Positions 7,905 to 16,513 of a stretch of 64,000 nucleotides of DNA are shown here, piece by piece. This DNA is from Arthrobacter sp. PvP023. GTDB taxonomy: Bacteria; Actinomycetota; Actinomycetes; Actinomycetales; Micrococcaceae. The stretch is from positions 1,612,001 through 1,676,000 of the forward strand of contig NZ_JAFIBI010000001.1 in NCBI RefSeq assembly GCF_017832975.1, written 5' to 3'. How positions within the stretch are numbered: position 1 is the first letter of the stretch; the number at the start of each line of letters is the position of its first letter. The position numbers and the translations under genes were made by a program. The notes beneath the pieces were generated by a model. That model made no database searches. It was given only the letters and a program-made list of their open reading frames with translations, and had not been told where the DNA came from.

Positions 7905-8414
7905 GTGCTTTCCGAGCGTGAACTGGCGTTTATAGCCCTACACAAGGACAACTATCCAGCGGTCTTCCGGTATGTGCGCCGGAGGGTGGAATCCCCGGAG
8001 GTGGCGGAGGAAATCGCCGCCGATGTCTTCCGGGTTGTGTGGCAGAAGTGGGGCGACCAGCCGAGGGCTGATATCGCCTGGCTGGTCACCGTAGCGCGGA
8101 ACATGATCGGCAATGCGTACCGGAGCCGTGACCGCCAACGCGCGCTGCAGGAGAAGCTGCGGGCCACGGCGATCCTCAGTTTCGGAGACGGATCCGAATA
8201 CCTGGCCGTGCATGATGCCATGGCCGGTCTGCGGGAGAAAGACCGGGACATCCTCCAGCTCGCCTACTGGGACGGGCTTGGCACGCCGGAAATCGCTGAT
8301 GTGCTCCAGTGCAGCGAGTCCGCCGCCAAGGTTCGGCTGCACCGGGCGCGGGCTGCGTTCCGGAAGCAGATGCCAGCTGGAGTAGAAACGATCACACAGA
8401 GGATGGGTGCCTGA
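7905..8414 (+). CDS. ECF-like sigma-70 family RNA polymerase sigma factor
   Basis: The 169-residue protein contains region 2 (PAVFRYVRRRVESPEVAEEIAADVFRVVWQKW, split here by its typical alternation, about residues 16-60), the helix WLVTVARNMIGNAYR, and region 4 (LREKDRDILQLAYWDGLGTPEIADVLQCSESAAKVRLHRAR as family landmarks, about 108-150). Such factors direct RNA polymerase to a small stress regulon. The GTG start at 7905 is preceded by AGGGGGA; the frame is open upstream but lacks ribosome signals. It overlaps or abuts the next gene, which encodes a membrane-anchored protein and may be its regulator. The target promoters are unknown. Confidence 0.85.
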   Translation: MLSERELAFIALHKDNYPAVFRYVRRRVESPEVAEEIAADVFRVVWQKWGDQPRADIAWLVTVARNMIGNAYRSRDRQRALQEKLRATAILSFGDGSEYLAVHDAMAGLREKDRDILQLAYWDGLGTPEIADVLQCSESAAKVRLHRARAAFRKQMPAGVETITQRMGA

Positions 8415-8415
8415 A

Positions 8416-9360
8416 ATGGATCCAATCAAGACCATGATTTCCGCGACGGATCCCGTGCGCCACGATCCGTCCACACCCGACGGCGAAGCGGCCCTTCGCC
8501 GGATGCTGGCCGAACCGGCCGCGTTCAGTGACCGGCTCCCGGCCGGTGCAACCTCGCTCGAGGACCGAAGGCTGCGGCGCGCCCGGCTCGCCGGCGTGAT
8601 CACCTTGGCGGCCGCAGCTGTCGCCGCGGGAGTCCTGGCGGCCACCAATCTTGGTCCGGTGACGCCCGCGCCAGGGCCGGCCGCCACGGTGACCGGATCG
8701 GTAACGCCGACGCCGGCTGCAACAGAGCCGGCTGCAACAGAGCCGGCTGCAACAGAGCCGGCCGCGACGGCGCCGCCGCAGGCCGCCTCGGGGCGGACCT
8801 TCGTATTCCCGGACGGACATCTCTCCTTCGCATACCCCGAAGGGTGGAGCGTCCGGACGGAACAGGGCCCGTACCTGTCTGAAGAGACAAAGGCCGGCTC
8901 CGTCGTCGCGGTGGTGGCTGACGACTCCGGCTCCGAGGTGGCGCGGGTCCTCAGCGGGATGTACGGCGACGGGGCGGCGGGCAGCGTCAAACGCACGGTC
9001 CTTGACCACACGCCCGTGCCGGGGATTTCCGACGTCTCAGGGAACCCTGCCGAGTTCGGCTTCGCCGCGGACCAGATCCTTCCCGTCTCCTATCCCGGAA
9101 TGCCGGCCCCCACCGAGCCAGCCGACGGCACCGCCCTCTACTACTTCATGGATGTCAGGCTGGCCCAGGAGTTCCTGCCGACGCAGGACACTTCGGGGAC
9201 CAACCAGATTCGCCTGCCGAACGGGGTGATGTCGGCCTACGCTGTGTTCGACTTCGAAAAGCAGCCGGCCTTCGCCACACCCGATGCGGCGAGGGACTGG
9301 ATGGCAGGCGAACGGTACGCGCAGTTGAAGGCTCTTCTCCTCAGCCTGCGCTACTCGTAG
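8416..9360 (+). CDS. Membrane-anchored protein coupled to the sigma factor
   Basis: The 314-residue protein has a cytoplasmic N terminus (about 1-55), one membrane helix (about 56-76, AGVITLAAAAVAAGVLAA), a Pro/Thr/Ala-rich linker with three exact PAATE repeats, and a secreted domain of about 190 residues. The N terminus resembles proteins often paired with SigE/ECF-like factors. An anti-sigma role is inferred from gene order and topology only, because no ZAS zinc motif is visible. An alternative GTG start at 8407 would overlap the sigma gene by 8 bases. The linker is encoded by a 15-base tandem repeat. A strong terminator follows. Confidence 0.6.
   Translation: MDPIKTMISATDPVRHDPSTPDGEAALRRMLAEPAAFSDRLPAGATSLEDRRLRRARLAGVITLAAAAVAAGVLAATNLGPVTPAPGPAATVTGSVTPTPAATEPAATEPAATEPAATAPPQAASGRTFVFPDGHLSFAYPEGWSVRTEQGPYLSEETKAGSVVAVVADDSGSEVARVLSGMYGDGAAGSVKRTVLDHTPVPGISDVSGNPAEFGFAADQILPVSYPGMPAPTEPADGTALYYFMDVRLAQEFLPTQDTSGTNQIRLPNGVMSAYAVFDFEKQPAFATPDAARDWMAGERYAQLKALLLSLRYS
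8716..8760. repeat. 15-bp tandem repeat, three copies
   Basis: Three identical 15-base units GCTGCAACAGAGCCG run head to tail inside the linker region of the preceding gene, encoding PAATE repeats. Such a tract can change copy number without breaking the frame. Confidence 0.9.
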
Positions 9361-9382
9361 CCTGGTCCGGCCTCCATGGACA

Positions 9383-9422
9383 AGGTCCTCCCGCCCGAGC
9401 AGGGTGGGAGGACCTAGTTTTC
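9383..9422 (+). terminator. Terminator after the sigma factor operon
   Basis: Fourteen-base stem (AGGTCCTCCCGCCC with GGGTGGGAGGACCT, one G-U pair) with loop GAGCA, then AGTTTTC. Confidence 0.85.
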
Positions 9423-9480
9423 GGTTAAGCCAAGCGCGAGCGCGGGTGCGGCCACGCCACCCGTGGGACAGAATGGGTCA

Positions 9481-10140
9481 ATGACGCGCATCGCAATCAT
9501 CGGCGGCCACGGCAAAGTGGCTTTGGAACTGGCCAGAATCCTCGCGGCGGACGGTGAGGACGTCACGTCCTTCTTCCGCAACCCGGACCACACGGACGAC
9601 GTCGCGGCGACCGGCGCTACGCCGTCGGTCCTGGACGTTGAAAATACGACGACGGCGGAACTCGCCGGCGCCCTCAGCGGCCACGACGCCGTGGTGTGGT
9701 CCGCAGGTGCCGGCGGCGGCAGCCCCGAACGCACCTACGCCGTGGACCGGGACGCAGCCATCCGTTCGATGGACGCGGCGGCTGAGGCCGGCGTCGGGCG
9801 CTACGTCATGGTCTCCTACTTCGGTGCAGGCCCGGACCACGGAGTCCCGGCGGACAACAGCTTCCACGCGTACGCCGAGGCGAAGGCCGCCGCGGACCAG
9901 TACCTCCGCGGCACGGACCTGGCCTGGACCATCCTGGGCCCGGGAACCCTGACGGACGGCCCCGGCAACGGCCTCATCGACGTCAATCCGGCGGACACCT
10001 CCGCGGGCACGGCCACCTCACGGGCCAACGTGGCACTCGTGACGGCCGCCGTCCTGGGCCTGCCGGAAACCGCCGGACGCACCATCGAGTTCCGGGACGG
10101 CACGCTCCCGGTCGCGGCAGCGCTGCAGCCCGCCCGCTAG
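9481..10140 (+). CDS. NAD(P)-binding SDR-type protein (NmrA-like)
   Basis: The 219-residue protein starts with a Rossmann dinucleotide motif IAIIGGHGKVA, followed by the short-chain dehydrogenase pattern of atypical SDR group 5: a conserved VWSAGAGG after strand 4 and YAEAKAAADQYL as the Lys-containing helix. The usual YxxxK active site is not clear, so it may bind a nucleotide as a sensor or reduce a flavin-like substrate. An in-frame GTG at 9463 exists, but ATG 9481 is preferred. It stands alone between the sigma operon and the antiporter. The substrate is unknown. Confidence 0.75.
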   Translation: MTRIAIIGGHGKVALELARILAADGEDVTSFFRNPDHTDDVAATGATPSVLDVENTTTAELAGALSGHDAVVWSAGAGGGSPERTYAVDRDAAIRSMDAAAEAGVGRYVMVSYFGAGPDHGVPADNSFHAYAEAKAAADQYLRGTDLAWTILGPGTLTDGPGNGLIDVNPADTSAGTATSRANVALVTAAVLGLPETAGRTIEFRDGTLPVAAALQPAR

Positions 10141-10227
10141 GCGGGCCGGCCCCCGGACCGCACCCGATACTGTGGGGGAGGCGCCCGCGCATGACCGCGG
10201 CGCCTCCGCTTCGGGGAAAGTGAGCCT

Positions 10228-11799
10228 ATGGACCAGCTGGCACTTATTATCGGACTCCTGCTTGCCACGGTGGTGGCGGTGGGTCTGGGGGATAGGCTCC
10301 GGCTTCCCTATCCCGTGCTCATGCTGATCCTGGCGGCATCGCTGACGTTTATTCCCGGCTTCCCGGAGATGGAGATCTCCCCAGAGCTGATCCTGCCCAT
10401 CTTCCTGCCGCCGCTGCTGTTCGCGACGGCCCAGCGCAGTTCCTGGGCCGTGTTCCGGGTCCGCTGGCGCACGCTGGTCATGCTCGCCGTGGCCCTGGTG
10501 GTGGTATCCACAGCAGCAGTCGCCGGGGCGGCCTGGCTCATGATTCCCGGCATCGGGATCCCCGCCGCGATCGCCCTGGGCGCCATGGTGGCTCCGCCGG
10601 ACCCCGTAGCCGTGGAGTCCGTGGCCGGCCGGGTGCATATGCCGCGGCGGCTCATCACCGTCCTGCAAAGCGAGGGCCTCTTCAATGATGCCGCCGCCAT
10701 TGTGATCTTCCAGGCTGCCGTGGCGGCGGCGGTATCCGGCAGCAGGATAGGGCCCGACGTCGTCCTCAAGTTCCTCGTGGGGGCTGCGGTTGCGGTGCTG
10801 GTGGGCGTCGCCATGGGCTGGGTCACGGCGCTGATCACCCGGTTGGTGACCTCCATGGTGGCGCGCAGCGCGGTCACCCTGGTTGTGCCGTTTGCCGCCT
10901 ACATCCTCGCCGAAGAGGTGCACGCCTCAGGCGTGATCGCCGTCGTCGTTACCGCCCTGGAGATGCAACGCCACTCGCGTCCGCAGGACGCCGCCGAACG
11001 GGTCACCCGGACGGCCTTCTGGGACGTGGTGGAACTTCTGGTGACCGGGCTGGCCTTCGGGCTGGTGGGCCTGGAAATCCGCCAGGTCGTCCACGATGAA
11101 GGCACTGAGATCTACGGGATGATCGGCAGCGCGGCGGTGGTGTGCGTCATCGTGTTCGCGGTCAGGTTCCTGTGGCTCGGCCTCCTGGCGGCCTCGGCAC
11201 GCAAGAACAGCAACCTGCTGCAGCCCACCTCGGCCAAGGAGGTCCTGATCCTGACCTGGTGCGGCATGCGCGGCCTGGCCACCCTGGCGCTCGCGCTGGC
11301 ACTGCCCCTGACGCTGGATGACGGCACGCCGTTCCCGGCGCGGGACCACCTGCTGGTCATCGCCTGCGCAGTGCTGCTGGCAACGCTGGTGCTGCCCGGG
11401 CTGACCCTGCCCTGGCTGATGAAGGTGCTGAAAGCCACCGGCGACGGTTCGGAGGAGCGGGACGCCGCCCGGGTGCTGGCCAAACGGGCGCAGCAGGCCG
11501 CCGTCGCTGCCCTGAAGGACAACGACCTCGTGAAGGAGCTCCCGCCGGAGAAGGTGGCGCTGGTCAAGGAGAAAATGACGCGGCTGCACGCGGAACTCCT
11601 GGACGGAAGCCTCCGGAACGAATCCCTGGGGGAGAAGCGGCAGCGCGGCCGCGAACTCGCCATTGCCGTGCAGACCATTGCGCTCGACGCCGCCCGCCAG
11701 GAAGTGGTGGCGGCACGCAATGAACCGGACATGGACCCGGAAGTGGCGGACCGCGTGCTGCGCCAGCTGGACCTCCGCACCATGATCATGCCGGAGTAG
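10228..11799 (+). CDS. Na+/H+ antiporter, CPA1 (NhaP) family
   Basis: Expected to exchange cytoplasmic Na+ (or K+) for external protons, supporting pH and salt homeostasis. The 523-residue protein has about 12 membrane helices over residues 1-400. It carries the CPA1 ion-binding signatures APPDPVAVESV and SEGLFNDAAAIV, whose aspartates are the transport carboxylates, plus GMRGLATLALALALP. A charged cytoplasmic tail of about 115 residues follows. ATG 10228 lies behind GGGGAAAG. It is monocistronic; the ROK repressor gene on the other strand ends 13 bases after it, so the two are convergent. Confidence 0.9.
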   Translation: MDQLALIIGLLLATVVAVGLGDRLRLPYPVLMLILAASLTFIPGFPEMEISPELILPIFLPPLLFATAQRSSWAVFRVRWRTLVMLAVALVVVSTAAVAGAAWLMIPGIGIPAAIALGAMVAPPDPVAVESVAGRVHMPRRLITVLQSEGLFNDAAAIVIFQAAVAAAVSGSRIGPDVVLKFLVGAAVAVLVGVAMGWVTALITRLVTSMVARSAVTLVVPFAAYILAEEVHASGVIAVVVTALEMQRHSRPQDAAERVTRTAFWDVVELLVTGLAFGLVGLEIRQVVHDEGTEIYGMIGSAAVVCVIVFAVRFLWLGLLAASARKNSNLLQPTSAKEVLILTWCGMRGLATLALALALPLTLDDGTPFPARDHLLVIACAVLLATLVLPGLTLPWLMKVLKATGDGSEERDAARVLAKRAQQAAVAALKDNDLVKELPPEKVALVKEKMTRLHAELLDGSLRNESLGEKRQRGRELAIAVQTIALDAARQEVVAARNEPDMDPEVADRVLRQLDLRTMIMPE

Positions 11800-11812
11800 G
11801 TCACGGGGCACC

Positions 11813-13015
11813 CTAGGCAGTGGCCGCGAGCTCCAGGTCAAGGGTGTTCTTCTCCACGTAGTCCAGGGCGCACCGCACCGCGCCCACGGTCACGATTGAG
11901 TCGCCCAGGGGGGAAGCCGCTACGGTCGGGGGAGTGGCGGTGAACCCGGGAAGCCGTGCCGCGATGGGCTCCAGCAGCACGCCCGCCGAGTTGGCCACGG
12001 CGCCTCCGATGACCACCAGCTCAGGGTTGATGATGGTGGCCACGGCCCCGATGACCCTGGCCATACGGTCGGCCAGCCGCTCCAGGATCTTCAAGGCAAC
12101 AGCGTCCCCGGCGGCGGCAGCGGCGAAAACGTGTTCCGCCTCGACGGTGCCGGCCGTGTGCTCCCGGAGCGAGGTTTTGGCCTTCCCGGCCAGCGCCTCC
12201 GCGGCCCAGGTACGGGCCAGGTAAGCGATACCGAAGGTGTCTCCCACACCCTCCACCATGTCAAGGAACGCCAGCTCGCCGGCGCCGCCGCCCCGGCCGT
12301 GCAGCAGCCGCCCGCCGTCGATCACTCCCGAGCCGAGGCGTTCACTGGCGAGAATGACCACGACGTCGTCCACACCGGCCGCCGCACCGCGCCAGCGCTC
12401 ACCCAGGGCGGCGAGGTTGGCATCGTTTTCCAGCAGCACCGTCCACCCGCGAAGGTCCCGCAGCGCCGCCTTCAGGCCGACGTCGAACAGTCCCCAGAAG
12501 TGCTGGGTCACCAGCACCTCGCCGTTGCGGTCCACCGGGGCCGCGATCCCGGCGCAGACGGCGAGCACCGCGTCAGGGGAGGCTCCCACGCTGTGCAGGG
12601 CCATCATGGCGGTCCGGTCAACCACGGCGACGCGTTCTTCCGCCGTGATCTCGGCGCCGGCGAACGGCTGGCTGGACCGGCCCAGGGCCTTGCCGCGGAG
12701 ATCGGCCACCACCACGGTGGCCTTGGAGATACCCACGTCCATGCCCAGGACGTATCCGGCGCGCTCGTCGAGCTCGAACCGCCGCGCCGGCCTGCCCTTC
12801 TGGTAGCCGCCAAAGGCCCGCTGGTTTTCCAGTTCCCGGATCCAGCCGCGCTCCATGAGGTCCTCGCAGACGGAAATTGCCGTTGCCCGGGTCAGCCCGG
12901 TGGCTTCCATGACTTCCGTGACCGTCACCGCCTGGGAAGCACGCATGAAGTCGAGCACTGCCCCGGCGCTCACCCGGCGCAGCAGCTGGGGCGTTGCAGC
13001 AGTCATTTCCGACAT
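11813..13015 (-). CDS. ROK-family transcriptional regulator of the sugar operon
   Basis: The 400-residue protein has an N-terminal winged helix (about 10-70, TVTEVMEATGLTRATAISV) and a ROK sugar-binding/kinase-like domain (about 85-390) with LGMDVGISKATVVVADLRG and GVIDGGRLLHGRGGGAGEL. The cysteine-rich zinc motif (CxCGxxGCxE) typical of ROK repressors is absent. It is divergent from the sugar transporter operon, so it most likely represses that operon until the sugar binds. ATG 13015 follows GAGAGG; the frame extends upstream into the promoter region but has no ribosome site. The palindrome at 13056-13074 is the likely operator. Confidence 0.85.
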   Translation of the reverse strand: MSEMTAATPQLLRRVSAGAVLDFMRASQAVTVTEVMEATGLTRATAISVCEDLMERGWIRELENQRAFGGYQKGRPARRFELDERAGYVLGMDVGISKATVVVADLRGKALGRSSQPFAGAEITAEERVAVVDRTAMMALHSVGASPDAVLAVCAGIAAPVDRNGEVLVTQHFWGLFDVGLKAALRDLRGWTVLLENDANLAALGERWRGAAAGVDDVVVILASERLGSGVIDGGRLLHGRGGGAGELAFLDMVEGVGDTFGIAYLARTWAAEALAGKAKTSLREHTAGTVEAEHVFAAAAAGDAVALKILERLADRMARVIGAVATIINPELVVIGGAVANSAGVLLEPIAARLPGFTATPPTVAASPLGDSIVTVGAVRCALDYVEKNTLDLELAATA

Positions 13016-13055
13016 GGTGTTGACCTCTCTGTGCTTTGCACCACATAATACTTGA

Positions 13056-13074
13056 GGAACTAAATTTAGATTCC
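13056..13074. promoter_or_regulatory. Candidate ROK operator between divergent genes
   Basis: Near-palindrome GGAACTAAATTTAGATTCC with the perfect core CTAAATTTAG (13060-13069), an AT-rich island in GC-rich DNA. On the minus strand, TATTAT (13050-13045) is a good -10 for the repressor gene. On the plus strand, TTTAGA (13065-13070), 17 bases, TTGTAT (13088-13093) could drive the sugar operon. Binding by the ROK protein would block both. Confidence 0.55.
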
Positions 13075-13179
13075 AAATAAACATTGATTGTATCTACACG
13101 CAGAGCATGGCGGGCAGGACGGCCGCCGAACGCCGGCTCTTCTCCCAGCCCTTCACCCGCCTTTTGCAAAGGAGCAACT

Positions 13180-13260
13180 GTGAACCGCATCCTGAAGCAC
13201 TGCCCGCCCGCACCGCAGGCACAGCCCCGTCATCTCCGCACGTCAGCCCCTGCCCAGTGA
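13180..13260 (+). CDS. Putative 26-residue leader peptide coupled to the binding protein
   Basis: An AAAGGAG ribosome site lies a few bases before GTG 13180. The frame (VNRILKHCPPAPQAQP..., ending SAPAQ) stops at TGA 13258-13260, which overlaps GTG 13257, the start of the sugar-binding protein, in a GTGA. The binding protein has no ribosome site of its own, so its translation probably depends on ribosomes ending on this peptide. The peptide is His/Pro/Arg-rich and resembles no known family. An alternative reading is that it is only a translational enhancer. Confidence 0.45.
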   Translation: MNRILKHCPPAPQAQPRHLRTSAPAQ

Positions 13261-14558
13261 GCGCGGTACTCCCCGCGTCGCCGCTCAGCCGGCGTGCGCT
13301 GCTCCGGGCTGCAGGCCTGGCCGGCGCCGCATTCATGGTTCCCCTCTCCGGCTGCGGCGCCACGCCCGCGGCGCAGAACGGGGTCACCACGCTCCGGTTC
13401 ATGCAGAACAAGCCCGAAGTGGTGGACTACTTCAACCAGGTGATCAAGGACTTTGAGGCGCTGAACCCGGACATCCGGGTGATTCAGGACTTCAACGAGG
13501 GCAACTTTGTTCCCGGCCTCGTCCGCAATGATCCGCCGGACGTGGTGACCCGCGGTTTCGCGCAGGCCACCGCCGACTTCGTCAAGAAGGGCATCTTCGC
13601 CGACCTCTCGGACATGCCCGTAGCAACCACCATCGACCCTAAGATGCAGGAGCTGATCAATTCCTGGGGTCAGTACAAGGGCACCGAGATCAGTGCCCTG
13701 CCGTTCTCGCTTGCGGCAGCCGGCGTCATCTACAACCGCGACATCTTCGAGGCCCAGGGGGTCGCCGTCCCCACCACCTGGGACGGTTTCGTTGCGGCCT
13801 GCGAGAAGTTCAAGGCGGCCGGCATCGCTCCGATCTACGGAACGTACAAGGACCCCTGGACCCTCGCCCAGGGCATGTTCGATTACGCGTCCGGCGGCAC
13901 GCTGGACATTGCGGAATTCTTCACGAAGCTCAAGGCCAAGGGTGCCGGCATCACCAGCGACGCCGCCGAATCGTTTGCCAACAACTTCGGCCCGGCCCTG
14001 CCCAAGATGCTCCAGCTCGCCTCGTTCTCGCAGAACGGAGCGGCCAGCAAGAACTACGCGGACGGCAATGCCGCATTCGCCAAGGGGCAGGCGGCCATGT
14101 ACCTGCAGGGCCCGTGGGCGCTATCGCAGCTCGTGGCAGCCAACAAGAACATCAGGCTGGGAACGTTCCCGCTGCCGGTGACGAACAACCCGGCGGAGAC
14201 CAAGGCCCGCGTGAACGTGGACATGGCGCTCTCCATCACCCGCAATACGCCCAACATGGCTGCGGCGCGGCGGTTCGTCAACTACCTGCTGGAACCGTCC
14301 GTGGTGAACACGTACAACGAGAAGAACGCTGCGTTCTCGCCGCTCAAGGACGCTCCCGCCGTCAGTAATCCGCAGATTACCGGGCTGAACGCAGCAGTCG
14401 AAGAGGCCCGCTACTTCCAGGGTGCCGTTACCTACTTCCCGCCGTCGGTCCCCGTGAACAACTACATCCAGTCCTTCGTGTACAGCAAGAACGGCGAACA
14501 GTTCCTTTCCGCGCTCGACGACGAATGGCGACGAGTCGCCGAGCGTACCGCGGTCTGA
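13257..14558 (+). CDS. Sugar ABC transporter substrate-binding lipoprotein
   Basis: Extracellular carbohydrate-binding component of the adjacent importer. The 433-residue protein begins with a twin-arginine lipoprotein signal (LSRRALLRAAGLAG, lipobox LSGC at about residues 28-31), so it should be exported folded and anchored by the lipidated Cys. The mature part is a cluster B (MalE-type, SBP_bac_1) binding protein with FMQNKPEVVDYFNQV and PFSLAAAGVIYNRD. GTG 13257 is chosen because it sits just before the signal peptide and overlaps the stop of the 26-codon leader ORF. Context with an alpha-glucosidase suggests an alpha-glucoside ligand. Confidence 0.88.
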   Translation: MSAVLPASPLSRRALLRAAGLAGAAFMVPLSGCGATPAAQNGVTTLRFMQNKPEVVDYFNQVIKDFEALNPDIRVIQDFNEGNFVPGLVRNDPPDVVTRGFAQATADFVKKGIFADLSDMPVATTIDPKMQELINSWGQYKGTEISALPFSLAAAGVIYNRDIFEAQGVAVPTTWDGFVAACEKFKAAGIAPIYGTYKDPWTLAQGMFDYASGGTLDIAEFFTKLKAKGAGITSDAAESFANNFGPALPKMLQLASFSQNGAASKNYADGNAAFAKGQAAMYLQGPWALSQLVAANKNIRLGTFPLPVTNNPAETKARVNVDMALSITRNTPNMAAARRFVNYLLEPSVVNTYNEKNAAFSPLKDAPAVSNPQITGLNAAVEEARYFQGAVTYFPPSVPVNNYIQSFVYSKNGEQFLSALDDEWRRVAERTAV

Positions 14559-14584
14559 CCCCCACCCCGAATGCAGGAGCCTCA

Positions 14585-15532
14585 ATGACTACAACATCCA
14601 GGGTGACCCGGACAGCCCGTCCCGCAGCACCCCAGAACCCGACGTCCGCCCCCGCCGGCACGATCCGGACCAGGAGCAGGATCGACCCCACGTATTACTG
14701 GATGGTGGTGCCCGTCCTGGCATTGTTCGCCTTTTTCATCACCCTGCCGGCACTCGTGGGCGTCTTCTTCAGCCTCACCAACTACGCCGGCTACGGTGAC
14801 TGGAAGTTCATCGGACTGATGAACTACGTCAACATCTTCAAAGACCCGGCAATTCTCCAGTCCTACATCTTCACGTTCGTGTTCGCCCTCACCACCACGG
14901 TGGTGGTCAACGTCGTGGCGCTCGCCATCGCCCTGGGCCTCAATGCGAAGATCAAATGGCGCACCGGCATCCGCACCGTGTTCTTCATTCCCATGGTGCT
15001 CTCCGCCCTGATCGTCTCGTTCGTGTTCAACTACCTGTTCTCCAACACGCTTCCGGTGCTGGCTGAACGGTTCGGCGTCACTCCGCTAGCCACGAGCATC
15101 CTTGCCAACGAAAACCTTGCCTGGCTCGCCATCGTGCTCGTCACGGTATGGCAGGCGGCGCCGGGCGCCACCATCATCTACCTGGCAGGCCTCCAGAGCG
15201 TGCCGTCCGAGGTCTACGAAGCCGCGGACCTCGATGGTGCGGGCAGTCTCCGGCAGTTCGTCAGCCTGACGCTGCCGTTGATCATGGGGTACCTCGTGAT
15301 CAACATCATCCTCGGATTCAAAGGCTTCCTGGGTACCTACGAGATCATTGTGGGCCTCACCGGCGGCGGGCCCGGCATGGCAACGCAGTCCGTGGCCATG
15401 CGCATCTTTTCCGGCTTCACGGGCGGCGACTACTCGTACCAGATGGCCAACGCCGTCATCTACTTCCTGATCACCTTGCTGATCTCCGTCATCCAGCTGC
15501 GCCTTATCCAGCGCCGGGGGGTTTCACTCTAA
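14585..15532 (+). CDS. Sugar ABC transporter permease, MalF type
   Basis: Inner-membrane permease subunit, 315 residues, with about six helices after a basic, Thr/Pro-rich 35-residue N terminus. The EAA loop that contacts the ATPase is visible as EAADLDGAGSLRQF near residues 216-230. ATG 14585 follows GCAGGAG. Its stop TAA shares one base with the ATG of the next gene (TAATG), indicating coupled expression. No ATP-binding subunit is encoded in this operon; as in many actinobacteria, a shared MsiK-type ATPase elsewhere is expected to energise it. Confidence 0.9.
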   Translation: MTTTSRVTRTARPAAPQNPTSAPAGTIRTRSRIDPTYYWMVVPVLALFAFFITLPALVGVFFSLTNYAGYGDWKFIGLMNYVNIFKDPAILQSYIFTFVFALTTTVVVNVVALAIALGLNAKIKWRTGIRTVFFIPMVLSALIVSFVFNYLFSNTLPVLAERFGVTPLATSILANENLAWLAIVLVTVWQAAPGATIIYLAGLQSVPSEVYEAADLDGAGSLRQFVSLTLPLIMGYLVINIILGFKGFLGTYEIIVGLTGGGPGMATQSVAMRIFSGFTGGDYSYQMANAVIYFLITLLISVIQLRLIQRRGVSL

Positions 15533-16431
15533 TGACCGCATCCACACTTGCCGCGCCGAAGGCGTCCGGACCCAAGCCACGGGCCGCCACGACCCGCCGG
15601 TCCAACAGCGAAGGCTTCAAGATCAACTGGTGGCTCACCGCACTGATGCTGGCCGCGTCGTTGACCGTCCTGCTGCCGCTCTACTTCACTGTGGCCATGG
15701 CACTGAAGTCCCCGGACCAGATCGGCACCGGCACGGGCCTCGCCTGGCCGAACCCGATGAACTGGGAGAACTTTGCCGCCGCCTATGTGGCCACCAACTT
15801 TCCCAGGGCCTTCATGTCCACGGCGTTTGTTACCGTGTTGAGCGTCCTCGGCTCGCTGGCCAGCAGCTCCCTGGTGGCCTATGCCATTGCACGGAACTGG
15901 AACCACCGGTTCTTCCGGGGCTCGTTCGTCTACCTGCTCTCGGCAATGTTCATCCCGTTCCCGGTGATCATTCTGCCCCTGATCAAGCAGACGGCACTGC
16001 TCGGCCTGGACAATCCCGCCGGCGTCGTGTTCCTGCACGTCCTCGGCGGCATCTCCTTCAACACCCTGCTTTACATCGCCTTCGTCCGCTCCATCCCGGT
16101 GGAGCTCGAGGAATCGGCCCGCATGGACGGCGCCACCACGTGGCAGGTGTTCCGGAAGATCATCTTCCCGCTGCTGGCCCCCATGAACGCCACCGTCGGG
16201 ATCTTCGCTTTCCTCGGTTCCTGGAACGATTTCCTCCTGCCGCAGATGATGATTGCGGATCCCGCCCTGCAGACCCTGCCCGTGGTGCAGATGCTGTTCC
16301 AGGGGGAATTCAACACCAACTACAGCCTCGCTTTCGCGTCCTACCTCATGGCCATGGCACCCACGCTGGTGGTTTACATCCTGGCGCAACGTTGGGTACT
16401 GTCCGGAGTCATGCGCGGCGCAGTGAAATAG
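15532..16431 (+). CDS. Sugar ABC transporter permease, MalG type
   Basis: Second permease subunit, 299 residues, six predicted helices. The EAA motif is EESARMDGATTWQVF, near residues 194-208. The N terminus (about 1-35) is basic and unstructured. It forms the channel with the MalF-type subunit, is coupled to it by a one-base overlap, and is followed after about 80 bases by the glucosidase gene. Confidence 0.9.
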   Translation: MTASTLAAPKASGPKPRAATTRRSNSEGFKINWWLTALMLAASLTVLLPLYFTVAMALKSPDQIGTGTGLAWPNPMNWENFAAAYVATNFPRAFMSTAFVTVLSVLGSLASSSLVAYAIARNWNHRFFRGSFVYLLSAMFIPFPVIILPLIKQTALLGLDNPAGVVFLHVLGGISFNTLLYIAFVRSIPVELEESARMDGATTWQVFRKIIFPLLAPMNATVGIFAFLGSWNDFLLPQMMIADPALQTLPVVQMLFQGEFNTNYSLAFASYLMAMAPTLVVYILAQRWVLSGVMRGAVK

Positions 16432-16513
16432 GACGCAGTGAAGCAGGGCGCAGTTCCCGGCCCATCCATTTTTCCCGACACAACAACAACTAACCCAAGA
16501 AAAGGAATCTCCT

